From positions 1 through 29,762 of the forward strand of contig CAZVAR010000024.1 of assembly GCA_964625225.1 (NCBI GenBank): a stretch of DNA of 29,762 nt, written 5' to 3'. Position numbers and translations under genes: made by a program. Shown in pieces: positions 7,724-15,421 of the stretch. The notes under the pieces were generated by a model. That model was given only the letters and a program-made list of their open reading frames with translations. It searched no databases and had not been told where the DNA came from. The DNA is from CAZVAR01 sp964625225. Its GTDB lineage: Bacteria > Pseudomonadota > Alphaproteobacteria > JAJUGE01. Positions within the stretch are counted from its first letter, which is position 1. Every line of letters starts with the position of its first letter.

Positions 7724-8737
7724 GTGACACAACGCTGGAAGAACCGTCCGCCCGGGTCGAACTGGGGCGAGTTCGGACCCGACGACCAGCGCGGCCGCAT
7801 GAACCTGCTGACACCGGAGCGGGTCAAGCGGGCCGCTGCCGAGATCCGGGAGGGCATCCGCTTCTGCCTCAGCCTGCCGCTCGACCTGCCGGGCGGCTCG
7901 GTGCTGAACAACCGCCGGCGGCCGCCGCAGCTCCTCCCGGTGGAGCGCGACGGGCGCACCTCCTTCAACCTGGCGCTGCGCGAGATGAATCCGCTCTACA
8001 CGGACGTCATCTCCGACGAGGCGATGACCTTCTTCAGCCAGTATTCGACCCAGTGGGACAGCCTCGCCCATGTCGGCTCGACCTTCGACGCCGACGGCGA
8101 CGGCGAGCCGGAGCCGGTTTGCTATAACGGCTGGCGCATCGTCGGACCGGACGGGCAGGGCACGCATGGGGCCGTCGGCGCGGTGGCGCTCGGCATCCAC
8201 AATATGGCCGAAGCCGGCGTCCAGGGCCGCGGCGTCCTCATCGACCTGTTCGCCCATTACGGCGCCGAGCGCGCGATCGTCGGCTACGACGCGCTGATGC
8301 GGATCATGGAGCAGGACGGCGTCGTGGTCGAGGAGGGCGACATGCTCTGCGTCCACACCGGTCTGGGCCAGGCGATCCTGGACATGCGCGGACGGCCCGA
8401 CCCGAAGCTGCGCGTCAGCTATCCGGTGCTCGACGGCAACGACCCGCGCCTGCGGCAGTGGGTGACCGACAGCGGGCTGGTGGCGATCGCTTCTGACGCG
8501 CTGGCGGTCGAGGTTTCGTCCCAGCTTCCCCGCTCCTTGACCGAGCCGGGGCCCGTGCTGCCCCTCCACGAGCACTGCCTCTTCAAGCTCGGCGTCCATC
8601 TGGGTGAGCTCTGGTACCTGACCGAGCTCGCGAACTGGCTGCGGGCGCATGGTCGCAGCCGCTTCTTCCTGACCGCGCCGCCGCTGCGCATGCCCGGCGC
8701 GGTTGGCTCGCCGGTGACGCCGATCGCGACCGTCTGA
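7724..8737 (+). CDS. Cyclase-family metal-dependent hydrolase, copy 1
   Basis: A 337-residue protein of the putative cyclase family (kynurenine formamidase-like fold), in the longer branch with the N-terminal NWGEFGPDDQRGRMNLLTPE signature (about 13-32). Family members hydrolyse amides, lactones or cyclic imides with a metal held by a His/Asp motif; here QYSTQWDSLAHVG (about 106-118) is the equivalent site. Other conserved parts are GRGVLIDL and LHEHCLFKLGV. The start is GTG at 7724 with GGGAGG upstream; the ATG four bases earlier meets a TGA after two codons, so GTG is clearly used. A second, closely similar copy follows 10 bp after the stop, then a TRAP transporter, which suggests that the substrate is an imported organic compound. 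The substrate is unknown. Confidence 0.9.
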   Translation: MTQRWKNRPPGSNWGEFGPDDQRGRMNLLTPERVKRAAAEIREGIRFCLSLPLDLPGGSVLNNRRRPPQLLPVERDGRTSFNLALREMNPLYTDVISDEAMTFFSQYSTQWDSLAHVGSTFDADGDGEPEPVCYNGWRIVGPDGQGTHGAVGAVALGIHNMAEAGVQGRGVLIDLFAHYGAERAIVGYDALMRIMEQDGVVVEEGDMLCVHTGLGQAILDMRGRPDPKLRVSYPVLDGNDPRLRQWVTDSGLVAIASDALAVEVSSQLPRSLTEPGPVLPLHEHCLFKLGVHLGELWYLTELANWLRAHGRSRFFLTAPPLRMPGAVGSPVTPIATV

Positions 8738-8747
8738 GGAGGGCATC

Positions 8748-9770
8748 ATGACCAATCCGCGCTGGAAGAACCGCCCGGCCGGGTCGAACTGGGGCGAGTT
8801 CGGACCGGACGATCAGATCGGCCGCCTCAACCTGCTGACCCCGGAGAAGGTGCTGCAGGGCATCGCCGAGGTGAAGGTCGGGCGGAGCTTCTGCCTCAGC
8901 CTGCCGCTCGACTATCCGGGCGGCAATGCGGTCAACCCGAAGCGCCACCCGCCGCGGCTGCGGCCGACCCTGCACGAGGGCAGGGCGCCTTACTACAACA
9001 TGGCCTGGGCCGATCATGTGCCGGGCCTGACCGACGTCTCGGCGGACGACGCGGTCCTGCTCCACACCCAATATTCGACCCAATGGGACAGCCTCGCCCA
9101 TGTCGGCTCGCTGTTTGATGCGGACGGGGACGGCACGCCAGAGCGCGTCTACTACAATGGCTGGCGCGCGGGGACCGACATCCCCGACCCGGACGCGGCC
9201 GGCGAGGTCGGCGCCAAGGCGCTCGGCATCGAGACCATGGCGGCGACCTGCGTGCAGGGGAGGGGCGTCCTGATCGACCTGCACGCCCACTTCGGCGAGG
9301 GTCGCACCGAGGTCGGCTACGATGCGCTGATGCGGGTAATGGAGGCGGACGGCGTCGTCGTCGAGCCCGGCGACATGCTGCTGCTCCACACCGGCTGGGC
9401 GGCGATGGTGCTGGCCATGGGCAAGAGTCCGGACGCGGCGCGGCTGCACGCCTCCTGCGCGGTGCTCGACAGCCGCGATCCGAAGCTCCTGCAATGGGTG
9501 ACGGACAGCGGGATCGCGGCGCTCGCCGCCGACAATTTCGCGGTCGAGGACGCGCGCAAGCCGAACCCGCCCGGCTTTCAGGGCTCCCGCGTTCCGCTGC
9601 ACGAGCATTGCCTGTTCAAGCTCGGAGTCCCGCTCGGCGAGCTCTGGTATCTGACCGAGCTGGCGGCATGGTTGCGCGCGAACGGCAGAAACCGCTTCCT
9701 GTTGACCGCCCCGCCGTTAAGATTGACCGGGGCCGTGGGGTCGCCGGTGACGCCGGTCGCGACGGTCTGA
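8748..9770 (+). CDS. Cyclase-family metal-dependent hydrolase, copy 2
   Basis: A 340-residue paralog of the preceding gene, with the same N-terminus (RWKNRPAGSNWGEFGPDDQ), the same QYSTQWDSLAHVGS metal-site segment and the same LTAPPLRLTGAVGSPVTP C-terminus. Identity is high at both ends and lower in the middle (for example the loop between NGWR and GAKALGIETMA and the FAVEDARKPNPPGFQGS stretch), so the two copies may differ in substrate. An excellent GAGGAGGG ribosome site precedes the ATG. The pair looks like a tandem duplication kept long enough to diverge. It is followed after 49 bp by the TRAP binding protein and is probably in the same transcript. Function as hydrolase is by family only. 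Confidence 0.9.
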   Translation: MTNPRWKNRPAGSNWGEFGPDDQIGRLNLLTPEKVLQGIAEVKVGRSFCLSLPLDYPGGNAVNPKRHPPRLRPTLHEGRAPYYNMAWADHVPGLTDVSADDAVLLHTQYSTQWDSLAHVGSLFDADGDGTPERVYYNGWRAGTDIPDPDAAGEVGAKALGIETMAATCVQGRGVLIDLHAHFGEGRTEVGYDALMRVMEADGVVVEPGDMLLLHTGWAAMVLAMGKSPDAARLHASCAVLDSRDPKLLQWVTDSGIAALAADNFAVEDARKPNPPGFQGSRVPLHEHCLFKLGVPLGELWYLTELAAWLRANGRNRFLLTAPPLRLTGAVGSPVTPVATV

Positions 9771-9819
9771 CGCGGCAGGGGAGGCCGCCGCCGCTCGATA
9801 CCAGAACATCGGAGGGATC

Positions 9820-10797
9820 ATGTTGAAGCCGTTCCTGCTCGCCGCCACCGCGCTTGCCGCCCTTGCGACCGCTGCGACCGCGGCGCCGCGCGAGGTCAAG
9901 CTCGGACACCATGTCGAGACCAACACGCCGCTGCACCAGCAGGCGCTGCTGTTCAAGGAGGAGATCGAGCGGCGGCTGCCCGGCCAGATCACCATCTCGA
10001 TCTTCCCGGGCGGCCAGCTCGGCAAGGAGGCGGCGCAGATCGACGCGGTCCGGCTTGGCTCGCAGGACATGTCGGTGATCGCCTCCGGGGCGATGAAGCT
10101 CGACAGGAAGATCGGGGTCTTCGACCTGCCCTGGCTGTTCGAGAGCCGCGAGCACGTGATCAGGGCGATGTCGGGGCCGCTCGGCGAGCAGGTCGAGGAG
10201 CGCCTGGAGAAGGCGGCGGGGATCGAGGTGCTCGGCGCCTACGAGAACGGCTTCCGCCACGTGCTCAACAAGGTGCGGCCGATCGTCAAGCCGGAGGACA
10301 TGGAGGGCCTGAAGATCCGTATCACCGGTGGCAAGTTCCGGCAGGACGTTTTCGCGAAGATGGGCGCCAATCCGGCGCCGGTCGCGTGGACCGAGACGTT
10401 CAGCGCGCTGCAGACCGGCGTGGTCGATGGCGCCGAGGCGGCCATCTACGGCTTCAACTCGGCCAAGCTCTACGAGGCGGCCGACAAGCTGAGCCTCACC
10501 AAGCACGTCTATTCGCCGACCTTCCTCGTCGCCTCGAAGAGCTTCATGAACAGCCTGACGGACGAACAGCGTGAGGCGTTCGTCGAGGCCGGCAAGGCGA
10601 TCACCGAACGCGCCTACGCGGCGGCCGCCGAGCTGGAAGAGCAGGCGCTCGAGCAGATGAAGAAGGCCGGAGTGCAGGTCAACGAGGTCGACTTCGACGC
10701 GTTCCAGAAGGCGACCCGTCCGGTCTACCAGGGCTATATCGACAGCCAGGGCGACGAGTGGATCAAGCTGATCGACGCCGCGCGGACCTCGTCCTGA
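9820..10797 (+). CDS. dctP: TRAP transporter substrate-binding protein, DctP family
   Basis: Periplasmic binding protein of 325 residues that captures an organic acid-type ligand and delivers it to the DctQM permease. Seen: a cleavable signal peptide (MLKPFLLAATALAALATAATA, residues 1-21); LGHHVETNTPLHQQALLFKEEIE; FPGGQLGKEAAQIDAV; and MEGLKIRITGG with R167 at the position of the Arg that salt-bridges a ligand carboxylate in DctP proteins. Normal family length. A GGAGG ribosome site is 4-5 bp before the ATG. dctQ starts 22 bp after its stop. With two cyclase-family hydrolases upstream, the ligand may be the hydrolases' substrate or product; this is inference. Confidence 0.95.
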   Translation: MLKPFLLAATALAALATAATAAPREVKLGHHVETNTPLHQQALLFKEEIERRLPGQITISIFPGGQLGKEAAQIDAVRLGSQDMSVIASGAMKLDRKIGVFDLPWLFESREHVIRAMSGPLGEQVEERLEKAAGIEVLGAYENGFRHVLNKVRPIVKPEDMEGLKIRITGGKFRQDVFAKMGANPAPVAWTETFSALQTGVVDGAEAAIYGFNSAKLYEAADKLSLTKHVYSPTFLVASKSFMNSLTDEQREAFVEAGKAITERAYAAAAELEEQALEQMKKAGVQVNEVDFDAFQKATRPVYQGYIDSQGDEWIKLIDAARTSS

Positions 10798-10819
10798 CGC
10801 GTCGCCGGCCGGATCGGTT

Positions 10820-11278
10820 GTGCTGCTCCGCCTGATCGACAGTGCGGTGGCGGCGGCGGCGGCGCTGCTGGTCGCCGCCACCGTCGTCATCACCTGCGCC
10901 GCCGTGTTCTTCCGTTACGTGATGAACGCGGCCCTGCCCTGGCCCGAGGAGGTGGCAGGCTATCTCCTCGTCTGGATCAGCTTTCTCGGGGCCTATCTGG
11001 CGCTGCGGCGTGACGGGCACATCAGCTTCGACATGCTGCTGGAGAAGCTGCCGCGCCCGGCGGAGCGCGGCGTCCGCGTGCTGATCGACCTGATCCTGAT
11101 CGGCTTCTTCGCGATCATCCTGGTGCTGTCGATCCGGATGATCTCAGTGGTCGGCGCCACCGAGATCGAGACGGCCGAGATTCCGCAAGGAGTGTTCATG
11201 GCGGTGCTGCCGGTCTCGTCGGCGGTGATCATCGTCGCGCTGATCGCCGACATCGCCGGGTTGGTGCGGCGCGCATGA
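10820..11278 (+). CDS. dctQ: TRAP transporter small permease subunit DctQ
   Basis: A 152-residue inner-membrane protein with four predicted membrane helices: about 5-30 (IDSAVAAAAALLVAATVVITCAAVFF), 40-60 (EEVAGYLLVWISFLGAYLAL), 85-107 (VLIDLILIGFFAIILVLSIRMI) and 123-148. The PWPEEVAGYLLVWISFLGA stretch is the typical DctQ signature. The start is GTG at 10820; no ATG is in a better position. The stop overlaps the dctM start by 4 bp (ATGA), the usual tight coupling of TRAP permease subunits. It acts together with dctM and the binding protein upstream. Confidence 0.94.
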   Translation: MLLRLIDSAVAAAAALLVAATVVITCAAVFFRYVMNAALPWPEEVAGYLLVWISFLGAYLALRRDGHISFDMLLEKLPRPAERGVRVLIDLILIGFFAIILVLSIRMISVVGATEIETAEIPQGVFMAVLPVSSAVIIVALIADIAGLVRRA

Positions 11279-12540
11279 GCGGCTCGATCCTCTGGCTGCT
11301 GATCGCGCTGATCCTGGTCGGCTTCCCGATCGGCTTCTCGCTGATGGTGATGGCCGGCGTGTCCATGTGGGTCGCCGGCATCGACCTGATGACGCTGCCG
11401 ATCCAGCTCTTCCGCGGCACCAGCAATTTCGTGATTCTGGCCGTGCCGCTCTTCATCCTGATGGGCGAGCTGATGAGCGCCAGCACCATCGCGCACCGGC
11501 TGATCGACCTGTCGATTGCGCTGGTCGGGTGGATGCGCGGCGGCCTCGCCCACGTCAACGTCGTCACCAGCATGTTCATGGCGGAGATGAGCGGCTCCGC
11601 CGTCGCCGACGCGGCGGCGATGAGCAAGATCTTCGTCCCGGGCATGGAGCGCGCCGGCTACAGCCGCAAATACGCGGCGACGGTCACCGCGGTGACGGCG
11701 ACGCTCGGCATCATCATCCCGCCGTCGATCCCGATGGTGCTCTACGGCGTCACCACCAATACCTCGATCCGCGACCTCTTCATCGCCGGCATCGTGCCGG
11801 GCCTGATCCTCGGCGGTGCCTTCATGGTGACCTGCTGGATCTTCGCCCGGAAAGAGAACCATCCCGTCGACGAGCGCTTCGAGCTGAAGCGGGTGGGTGT
11901 TGCGTTCCGTCGGGCGCTTGTGCCGCTGCTCATTCCGGTCCTGGTGGTGGGCGGCCTGATCGGCGGTGTGTTCACGCCGACCGAGGCGGCGGGCGTCGGC
12001 GTGGCACTGGCGCTGATCTTCGGCTTGGTGATGTCGCGCGAGCTGACCGCGCGGCGGCTGTTCGACATCCTGGTGCTGACGGCGCGGCAGTCGGCGGTGG
12101 TGATGATGCTGGTCGCCGGCTCGGCGGCGCTCAGCCTGTTCCTCGCCAACGAGCGCATCCCGCAGAAGGTGGCGGAGGGGCTGCAGGTGTTCGCCGACTC
12201 GCCGGTGCTGGCGCTCCTGATGATCAATCTCTTCCTGCTCGGCCTCGGCATGTTCCTGCAGGCGGCGGCGGCGATTATCGTCGTGGTGCCGATCCTGCTA
12301 CCGCTGGCGACCCAGATCGGGGTCGACCCGGTCCATTTCGGCATCATCGTCTGCCTCAACCTCGGCATCGGCCAGCAGACACCGCCGGTCGCGACGGTGC
12401 TGCTGACCGTGTGCTCGATCACCGGCCTGCGCATCCAGGACGTGATGCACTACGGCAAATGGTTCCTGCTGACCATGTTCGTCGTGCTCATGGTCGTGTC
12501 CTACATGCCCTGGACGACCCTGTGGTTCCGGGCGCTGTGA
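11275..12540 (+). CDS. dctM: TRAP transporter large permease subunit DctM
   Basis: A 421-residue inner-membrane protein with about twelve hydrophobic segments, which forms the sodium-driven transport channel of the TRAP system. Seen: FVILAVPLFILMGELMS; the AEMSGSAVADAAAMSKIFVPGM segment of the first re-entrant hairpin region; the TLGIIIPPSIPMVLYG motif; and GVFTPTEAAGVGVALAL, all typical of DctM. Length is standard. The ATG overlaps the dctQ stop by 4 bp. It closes the operon that begins with the cyclases. A strong GC hairpin follows 36 bp after the stop. Confidence 0.96.
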   Translation: MSGSILWLLIALILVGFPIGFSLMVMAGVSMWVAGIDLMTLPIQLFRGTSNFVILAVPLFILMGELMSASTIAHRLIDLSIALVGWMRGGLAHVNVVTSMFMAEMSGSAVADAAAMSKIFVPGMERAGYSRKYAATVTAVTATLGIIIPPSIPMVLYGVTTNTSIRDLFIAGIVPGLILGGAFMVTCWIFARKENHPVDERFELKRVGVAFRRALVPLLIPVLVVGGLIGGVFTPTEAAGVGVALALIFGLVMSRELTARRLFDILVLTARQSAVVMMLVAGSAALSLFLANERIPQKVAEGLQVFADSPVLALLMINLFLLGLGMFLQAAAAIIVVVPILLPLATQIGVDPVHFGIIVCLNLGIGQQTPPVATVLLTVCSITGLRIQDVMHYGKWFLLTMFVVLMVVSYMPWTTLWFRAL

Positions 12541-12576
12541 CGCGTCCGGGATTCGGTGTCGTGGTGTGAGCCGGTG

Positions 12577-12609
12577 CTCGCCGCCGGTTGCATTTCCGGC
12601 GGCGGCGAG
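12577..12609 (+). terminator. Strong GC stem-loop after dctM
   Basis: CTCGCCGCCGG (12577-12587) pairs with CCGGCGGCGGCGAG (12596-12609) across an 8-nt loop, with a 9-bp inner stem and a 3-nt bulge before the outer pairs. No T-tract follows. It sits between the TRAP operon and the DUF6152 gene. CGGTTGCAT is repeated at 12585-12593 and 12612-12620. It is probably a transcript-end or partial terminator. Confidence 0.45.
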
Positions 12610-12687
12610 TGCGGTTGCATCCGCCGGTGCACCCGGCCATGCTCCTGCGAAATCGGGTGTTCGTCAGGATCGTAAGGAGAGTGTGCC

Positions 12688-13050
12688 ATGACCATCGCAG
12701 GACGCAGCCTGGCCGGTGTCGCCCTGGCCGCCACTCTGTTGGCGGGCGGTGCCGCGGTCGCGCATCACGGTTGGGGCAGCTACGATTCCAGCCAGCCGCT
12801 CCGCCTCGACGGCACGATCGAGCAGGCCAGCTTTGAGAATCCGCACGGCACGCTCGAGCTACGGGCATCGGACAAGACCTGGCACGTGATCCTGGCGCCG
12901 CCGTCGCGGATGCGGAACCGCGGCCTGTCGGCCGAGATGCTCGCGCCGGGCACCGCGGCGACCGTGGAGGGCTATCCGCACAAGTCGGATCCGGCCGAGA
13001 TGCGGGCGGAACGGATCACCATCGACGGCCGGACCATCGAGCTGCGCTGA
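12688..13050 (+). CDS. DUF6152-like exported protein
   Basis: A 120-residue protein with a cleavable signal peptide (about residues 1-25, ending at AAVA) followed by HHGWGSYDSSQPLRLDGTI, which is the pattern of DUF6152 periplasmic proteins. The mature part is a small beta-rich domain (about 95 residues, OB-fold-like by appearance: FENPHGTLELRASDKTWHVIL, GTAATVEGYPHK). The His-His pair at the mature N-terminus could bind a metal, but this is a guess. AAGGAGAG lies before the ATG. The stop overlaps the next gene's ATG by one base (TGATG), so the two are translationally coupled. The function is unknown. Confidence 0.8.
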   Translation: MTIAGRSLAGVALAATLLAGGAAVAHHGWGSYDSSQPLRLDGTIEQASFENPHGTLELRASDKTWHVILAPPSRMRNRGLSAEMLAPGTAATVEGYPHKSDPAEMRAERITIDGRTIELR

Positions 13051-13544
13051 TGGAGCATGCCACGGCCGCGGCGCCGGCCGTCCTGCTGTGGTTGCAGGAC
13101 GGCGCCGTCGGCCGGGCGATGCGGCAGTCGGTCGCGCTCTACCCGGCAGTCGAGATCCTGCACATCCTCGGCTTCTCGTTGCTGATTGGCGCCATCGCGG
13201 CACTCGATCTGCGCCTTCTGTTCGGCGGGCGTACCCTGCCGGTGGCGCCGCTTGCGCGCCTGCTGCTGCCGGTCGCCATCGGCGGTTTCCTGCTGGCAGT
13301 CCCGATGGGGGTCCTCCTGTTCGCTTCGGATGCGGTCGCGATCGCCGGGAACCCGGCCTTCCGGCTCAAGCTCCTGCTGATCGCGGCGGCGCTGGTCAAC
13401 GTGGCGGTGCTGCATCGGGGCGCCTGGCGCCGCGTCGCCGCATGGGGTGACCGGACGCCGCCGGCGGCCCGGATCGCCGCCGCACTCTCGATCCTGTTCT
13501 GGTTCGGCACTGCCGCCTGTGGGCGGCTGATCGCCTATCTGTGA
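13050..13544 (+). CDS. DUF6644-like integral membrane protein
   Basis: A 164-residue membrane protein with four to five hydrophobic segments: about 29-52 (YPAVEILHILGFSLLIGAIAALDL), 68-90 (LLLPVAIGGFLLAVPMGVLLFAS), 104-118 and 140-163. The conserved histidine in VEILHILGFSLLIG and the FRLKLLLIAAALVN segment suggest the DUF6644 group, which resembles small cytochrome-b-like or copper-resistance membrane proteins; this resemblance is by eye. It is coupled to the DUF6152 gene (shared TGATG) and the pair likely works as an exported domain plus membrane partner. It converges on the OmpA-like gene, with only 4 bp between the two stops. Confidence 0.72.
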   Translation: MEHATAAAPAVLLWLQDGAVGRAMRQSVALYPAVEILHILGFSLLIGAIAALDLRLLFGGRTLPVAPLARLLLPVAIGGFLLAVPMGVLLFASDAVAIAGNPAFRLKLLLIAAALVNVAVLHRGAWRRVAAWGDRTPPAARIAAALSILFWFGTAACGRLIAYL

Positions 13545-13548
13545 CGGC

Positions 13549-13965
13549 TCACGGGTCGAAGACGATATCGACCCGCTGCTCGCTGTCGCCGCTCAGGGAG
13601 CCCAGAAGCAGGTCCGAGCGCCCGGCCGGCGGCACGACCTCGATCGCGAACATCGGGAGCCCCGCCGCCCGCAGTTCCGCCGCTACGGCTTCGGCCCGGT
13701 CCAACGCGAGCCCGCTGCCGAAGCCGCCCTCTTCGCGCCGGCTGGCCGAGCCGTACACGCAGACATGGCCGACCCGGCGCGTCAGGGCCGCCTGTGCGAT
13801 TTGGCGTATCGCCTGCACCTCGGCCGGTCCCGGCAGCGCGCTTGCCGTTTCGAACTGCACCTGCCCGTCGGGGAACAGGGGCGGCCGGTCGGGGCAGCGT
13901 GCGAGCGCCGGCATTGACGCGGCGGCGAGCAGGACGGTAGCAGCAACGGTCAGGCGGATACGCAT
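13549..13965 (-). CDS. Small OmpA-like domain protein, exported
   Basis: A 138-residue protein with a signal peptide (MRIRLTVAATVLLAAASMPALA, 1-22) followed by one OmpA-like peptidoglycan-associating domain. Seen: FPDGQVQFETASALPGPAEVQAIRQIAQAA (start of the beta-alpha unit), VCVYGSASRREEG (the strand usually reading V-x-G-x-T-D/S), LALDRAEAVAAELRAAGLP and EQRVDIVF at the end, which matches the usual R-R-V-x-I-x-F ending. The RraA-family stop TGA overlaps its ATG by one base (13965), so it appears translationally coupled to RraA copy 1, an unusual partner. It has no lipobox Cys at the cleavage site (the nearby Cys follows ALAR). The start with MRIRL was chosen because it gives the signal peptide. 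Confidence 0.78.
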   Translation of the reverse strand: MRIRLTVAATVLLAAASMPALARCPDRPPLFPDGQVQFETASALPGPAEVQAIRQIAQAALTRRVGHVCVYGSASRREEGGFGSGLALDRAEAVAAELRAAGLPMFAIEVVPPAGRSDLLLGSLSGDSEQRVDIVFDP

Positions 13966-14714
13966 CACGGACACCAGCGACTCGGCCGCCGACCCAGAAG
14001 GGCGGCCTTGATATCGGCAAATTCTACCCCGGGGCGTCGACACGCGGCCAGAAGTTCTGCGTCCTGCGCACGAAGCCGGGCGGCGCTGCCAGGAACCTCG
14101 CGCACCAGCTCCGATGGTACCACGACCGCCCCGCTGGCGTCCGCGTGCAGCACGTCGTCGTCGGCGACCTCCATGCCCGCCAGGTTCACCGTGCCGCCGA
14201 TCCGGACCCAGTGCAGCCAGCCGCGCGACGGCTTGACCGCGGCCGCGAGCGCCTGGAACCCCTCCGGCATCAGATCCATGTCGCGCACGGCGCCGTCGGT
14301 CAGCACGCCGACGCAACCGAGCGCTGCATGGATCGTCGCCAGAACGCCGTCCCAGCAGGCGCCGTGCCCGTGCCGCGGGCCATCGAGATCCTGTAGGACG
14401 ATGATGGCCGGGCGAGGGCCGTGGGCGACATGGTCGAGCCATTCCCTCGTCCGGGCCGTCTCCTCGGCCGCCGGCAGGCCGCTGGGAGCGGCCGTCCGGA
14501 TCGCCGCGACCCGGGCATACCCGGCGATCGGCGGCAGGGTCGGCCGCGCGGCGACCAGCGGATCGGTCGTGAAGCCGAGGCCGCGGCGCTCGGGAGCGAG
14601 CTCGGCGATCGCATCGCAAACGGTCGCGGTCGAGAACGCCCGCAGCGCCTCCAGATCACGGCGGCCGAGCGGCACCGCGCCGCGCGCATTGTCCGGCGGC
14701 AGCCGCGGCGTCAA
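13965..14714 (-). CDS. RraA-family protein, copy 1 (possible HMG/CHA-type aldolase)
   Basis: A RraA-fold protein of about 249 residues. Related proteins are either RNase E inhibitors (true RraA, about 160 residues) or metal-dependent aldolases and decarboxylases acting on 4-hydroxy-4-methyl-2-oxoglutarate and similar oxo acids; the long length and catabolic context favour the second. Seen: TVCDAIAELAPERRGLGF, the GCVGVLTDGAVRDMDLM segment holding the Arg-Asp pair used to bind substrate and metal, and HADASGAVVVPSELV. The likely start is TTG at 14714, overlapping the stop of copy 2 (TTGA) with AGGA upstream; GTG at 14675 is the alternative (236 residues). The stop overlaps the OmpA-like ATG. 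It is more diverged than copy 2. Confidence 0.85.
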   Translation of the reverse strand: MTPRLPPDNARGAVPLGRRDLEALRAFSTATVCDAIAELAPERRGLGFTTDPLVAARPTLPPIAGYARVAAIRTAAPSGLPAAEETARTREWLDHVAHGPRPAIIVLQDLDGPRHGHGACWDGVLATIHAALGCVGVLTDGAVRDMDLMPEGFQALAAAVKPSRGWLHWVRIGGTVNLAGMEVADDDVLHADASGAVVVPSELVREVPGSAARLRAQDAELLAACRRPGVEFADIKAALLGRRPSRWCP

Positions 14715-15421
14715 TGGATGTCCTGCGGCCCGACGATCGCCGCCTTGAGCTTGTCGAAGCTGAAGTCCGGATCGCGGCAGGCCTTGAGGATGCGCGCCTC
14801 CTTCTCGGCGATCTCGTGTGCCGCCTGCACGACCTTGCGCGCGACGGCGGCGGGGATCACCACGGCGCCGTGCCGGTCGGCATGGATCAGGTCGGCATGG
14901 CTCACCGTCATCCCGGCCACGTTCACCTGGCACCCGAAATCGACGATGTGCACATAGGCGTGGCTCGGCTTGATGCTTCCCGCCAGCATCTGGAAGCCTT
15001 CCGGAATCGCGGTCAGGTCGCGGATGCAGCCGTCGGTGACGACGCCCAGGCAGCCGAGCGCCTTGTGGATGTTCGAATTGACCTCGCCCCAGAAGGCGCC
15101 GTAGCCGGCCCGCGTGCCGTCGATGTCCTGGATCACCGTGATCTTCGGCTCGCTGCCCTTGCTGACATACTCGTAATAGCCGATCCGCCGATCGCGCGAT
15201 TCGATGTCGCTCTGTCCGGACGGCCGTATCGACCGGATCGTCGCCGTGCGGGCGTAGCCGACCATCGGCGGCAGCTCGGGGAAGGCGCAGACGAGGGGAT
15301 CGGTCGTGTAGCCGTAACCGCGACGCTCGGGTGCGACAACCTCCAGCGCGTTGCAGACGGTCGGGGTGTCGAGCGCGCGCAGCGCCGCGAGTTCGTCGGC
15401 GGTGAGAAGGGGCTCGGTCAT
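14711..15421 (-). CDS. RraA-family protein, copy 2 (possible HMG/CHA-type aldolase)
   Basis: A 236-residue RraA-fold protein, paralog of the downstream gene: both carry TVC(N/D)A, PERRG(Y/L)G(Y/F)TTDPLV, PEGFQ, VNVAGM/VNLAGM and HAD-x-x-GAVV. The Arg-Asp pair R134-D135 in TDGCIRDLTAIPEGFQ fits the substrate/metal site of HMG/CHA aldolases, with HADRHGAVVIP after it. It begins at the ATG at 15421 with AGGA about 9 bp upstream. It is the first gene of a coupled RraA-RraA-OmpA unit. A TRAP binding protein gene lies upstream on the same strand but separated by 521 bp. An aldolase or decarboxylase role on an oxo acid is inference from family and context. Confidence 0.88.
   Translation of the reverse strand: MTEPLLTADELAALRALDTPTVCNALEVVAPERRGYGYTTDPLVCAFPELPPMVGYARTATIRSIRPSGQSDIESRDRRIGYYEYVSKGSEPKITVIQDIDGTRAGYGAFWGEVNSNIHKALGCLGVVTDGCIRDLTAIPEGFQMLAGSIKPSHAYVHIVDFGCQVNVAGMTVSHADLIHADRHGAVVIPAAVARKVVQAAHEIAEKEARILKACRDPDFSFDKLKAAIVGPQDIH

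Noticed and set aside
9803..9830. CATCGGAGGG shared by the dctP leader and the mutS/M20 spacer (2267-2276)
   Set aside because: The match is ten bases and includes the dctP ribosome site; not enough to call a repeat family inside this window.
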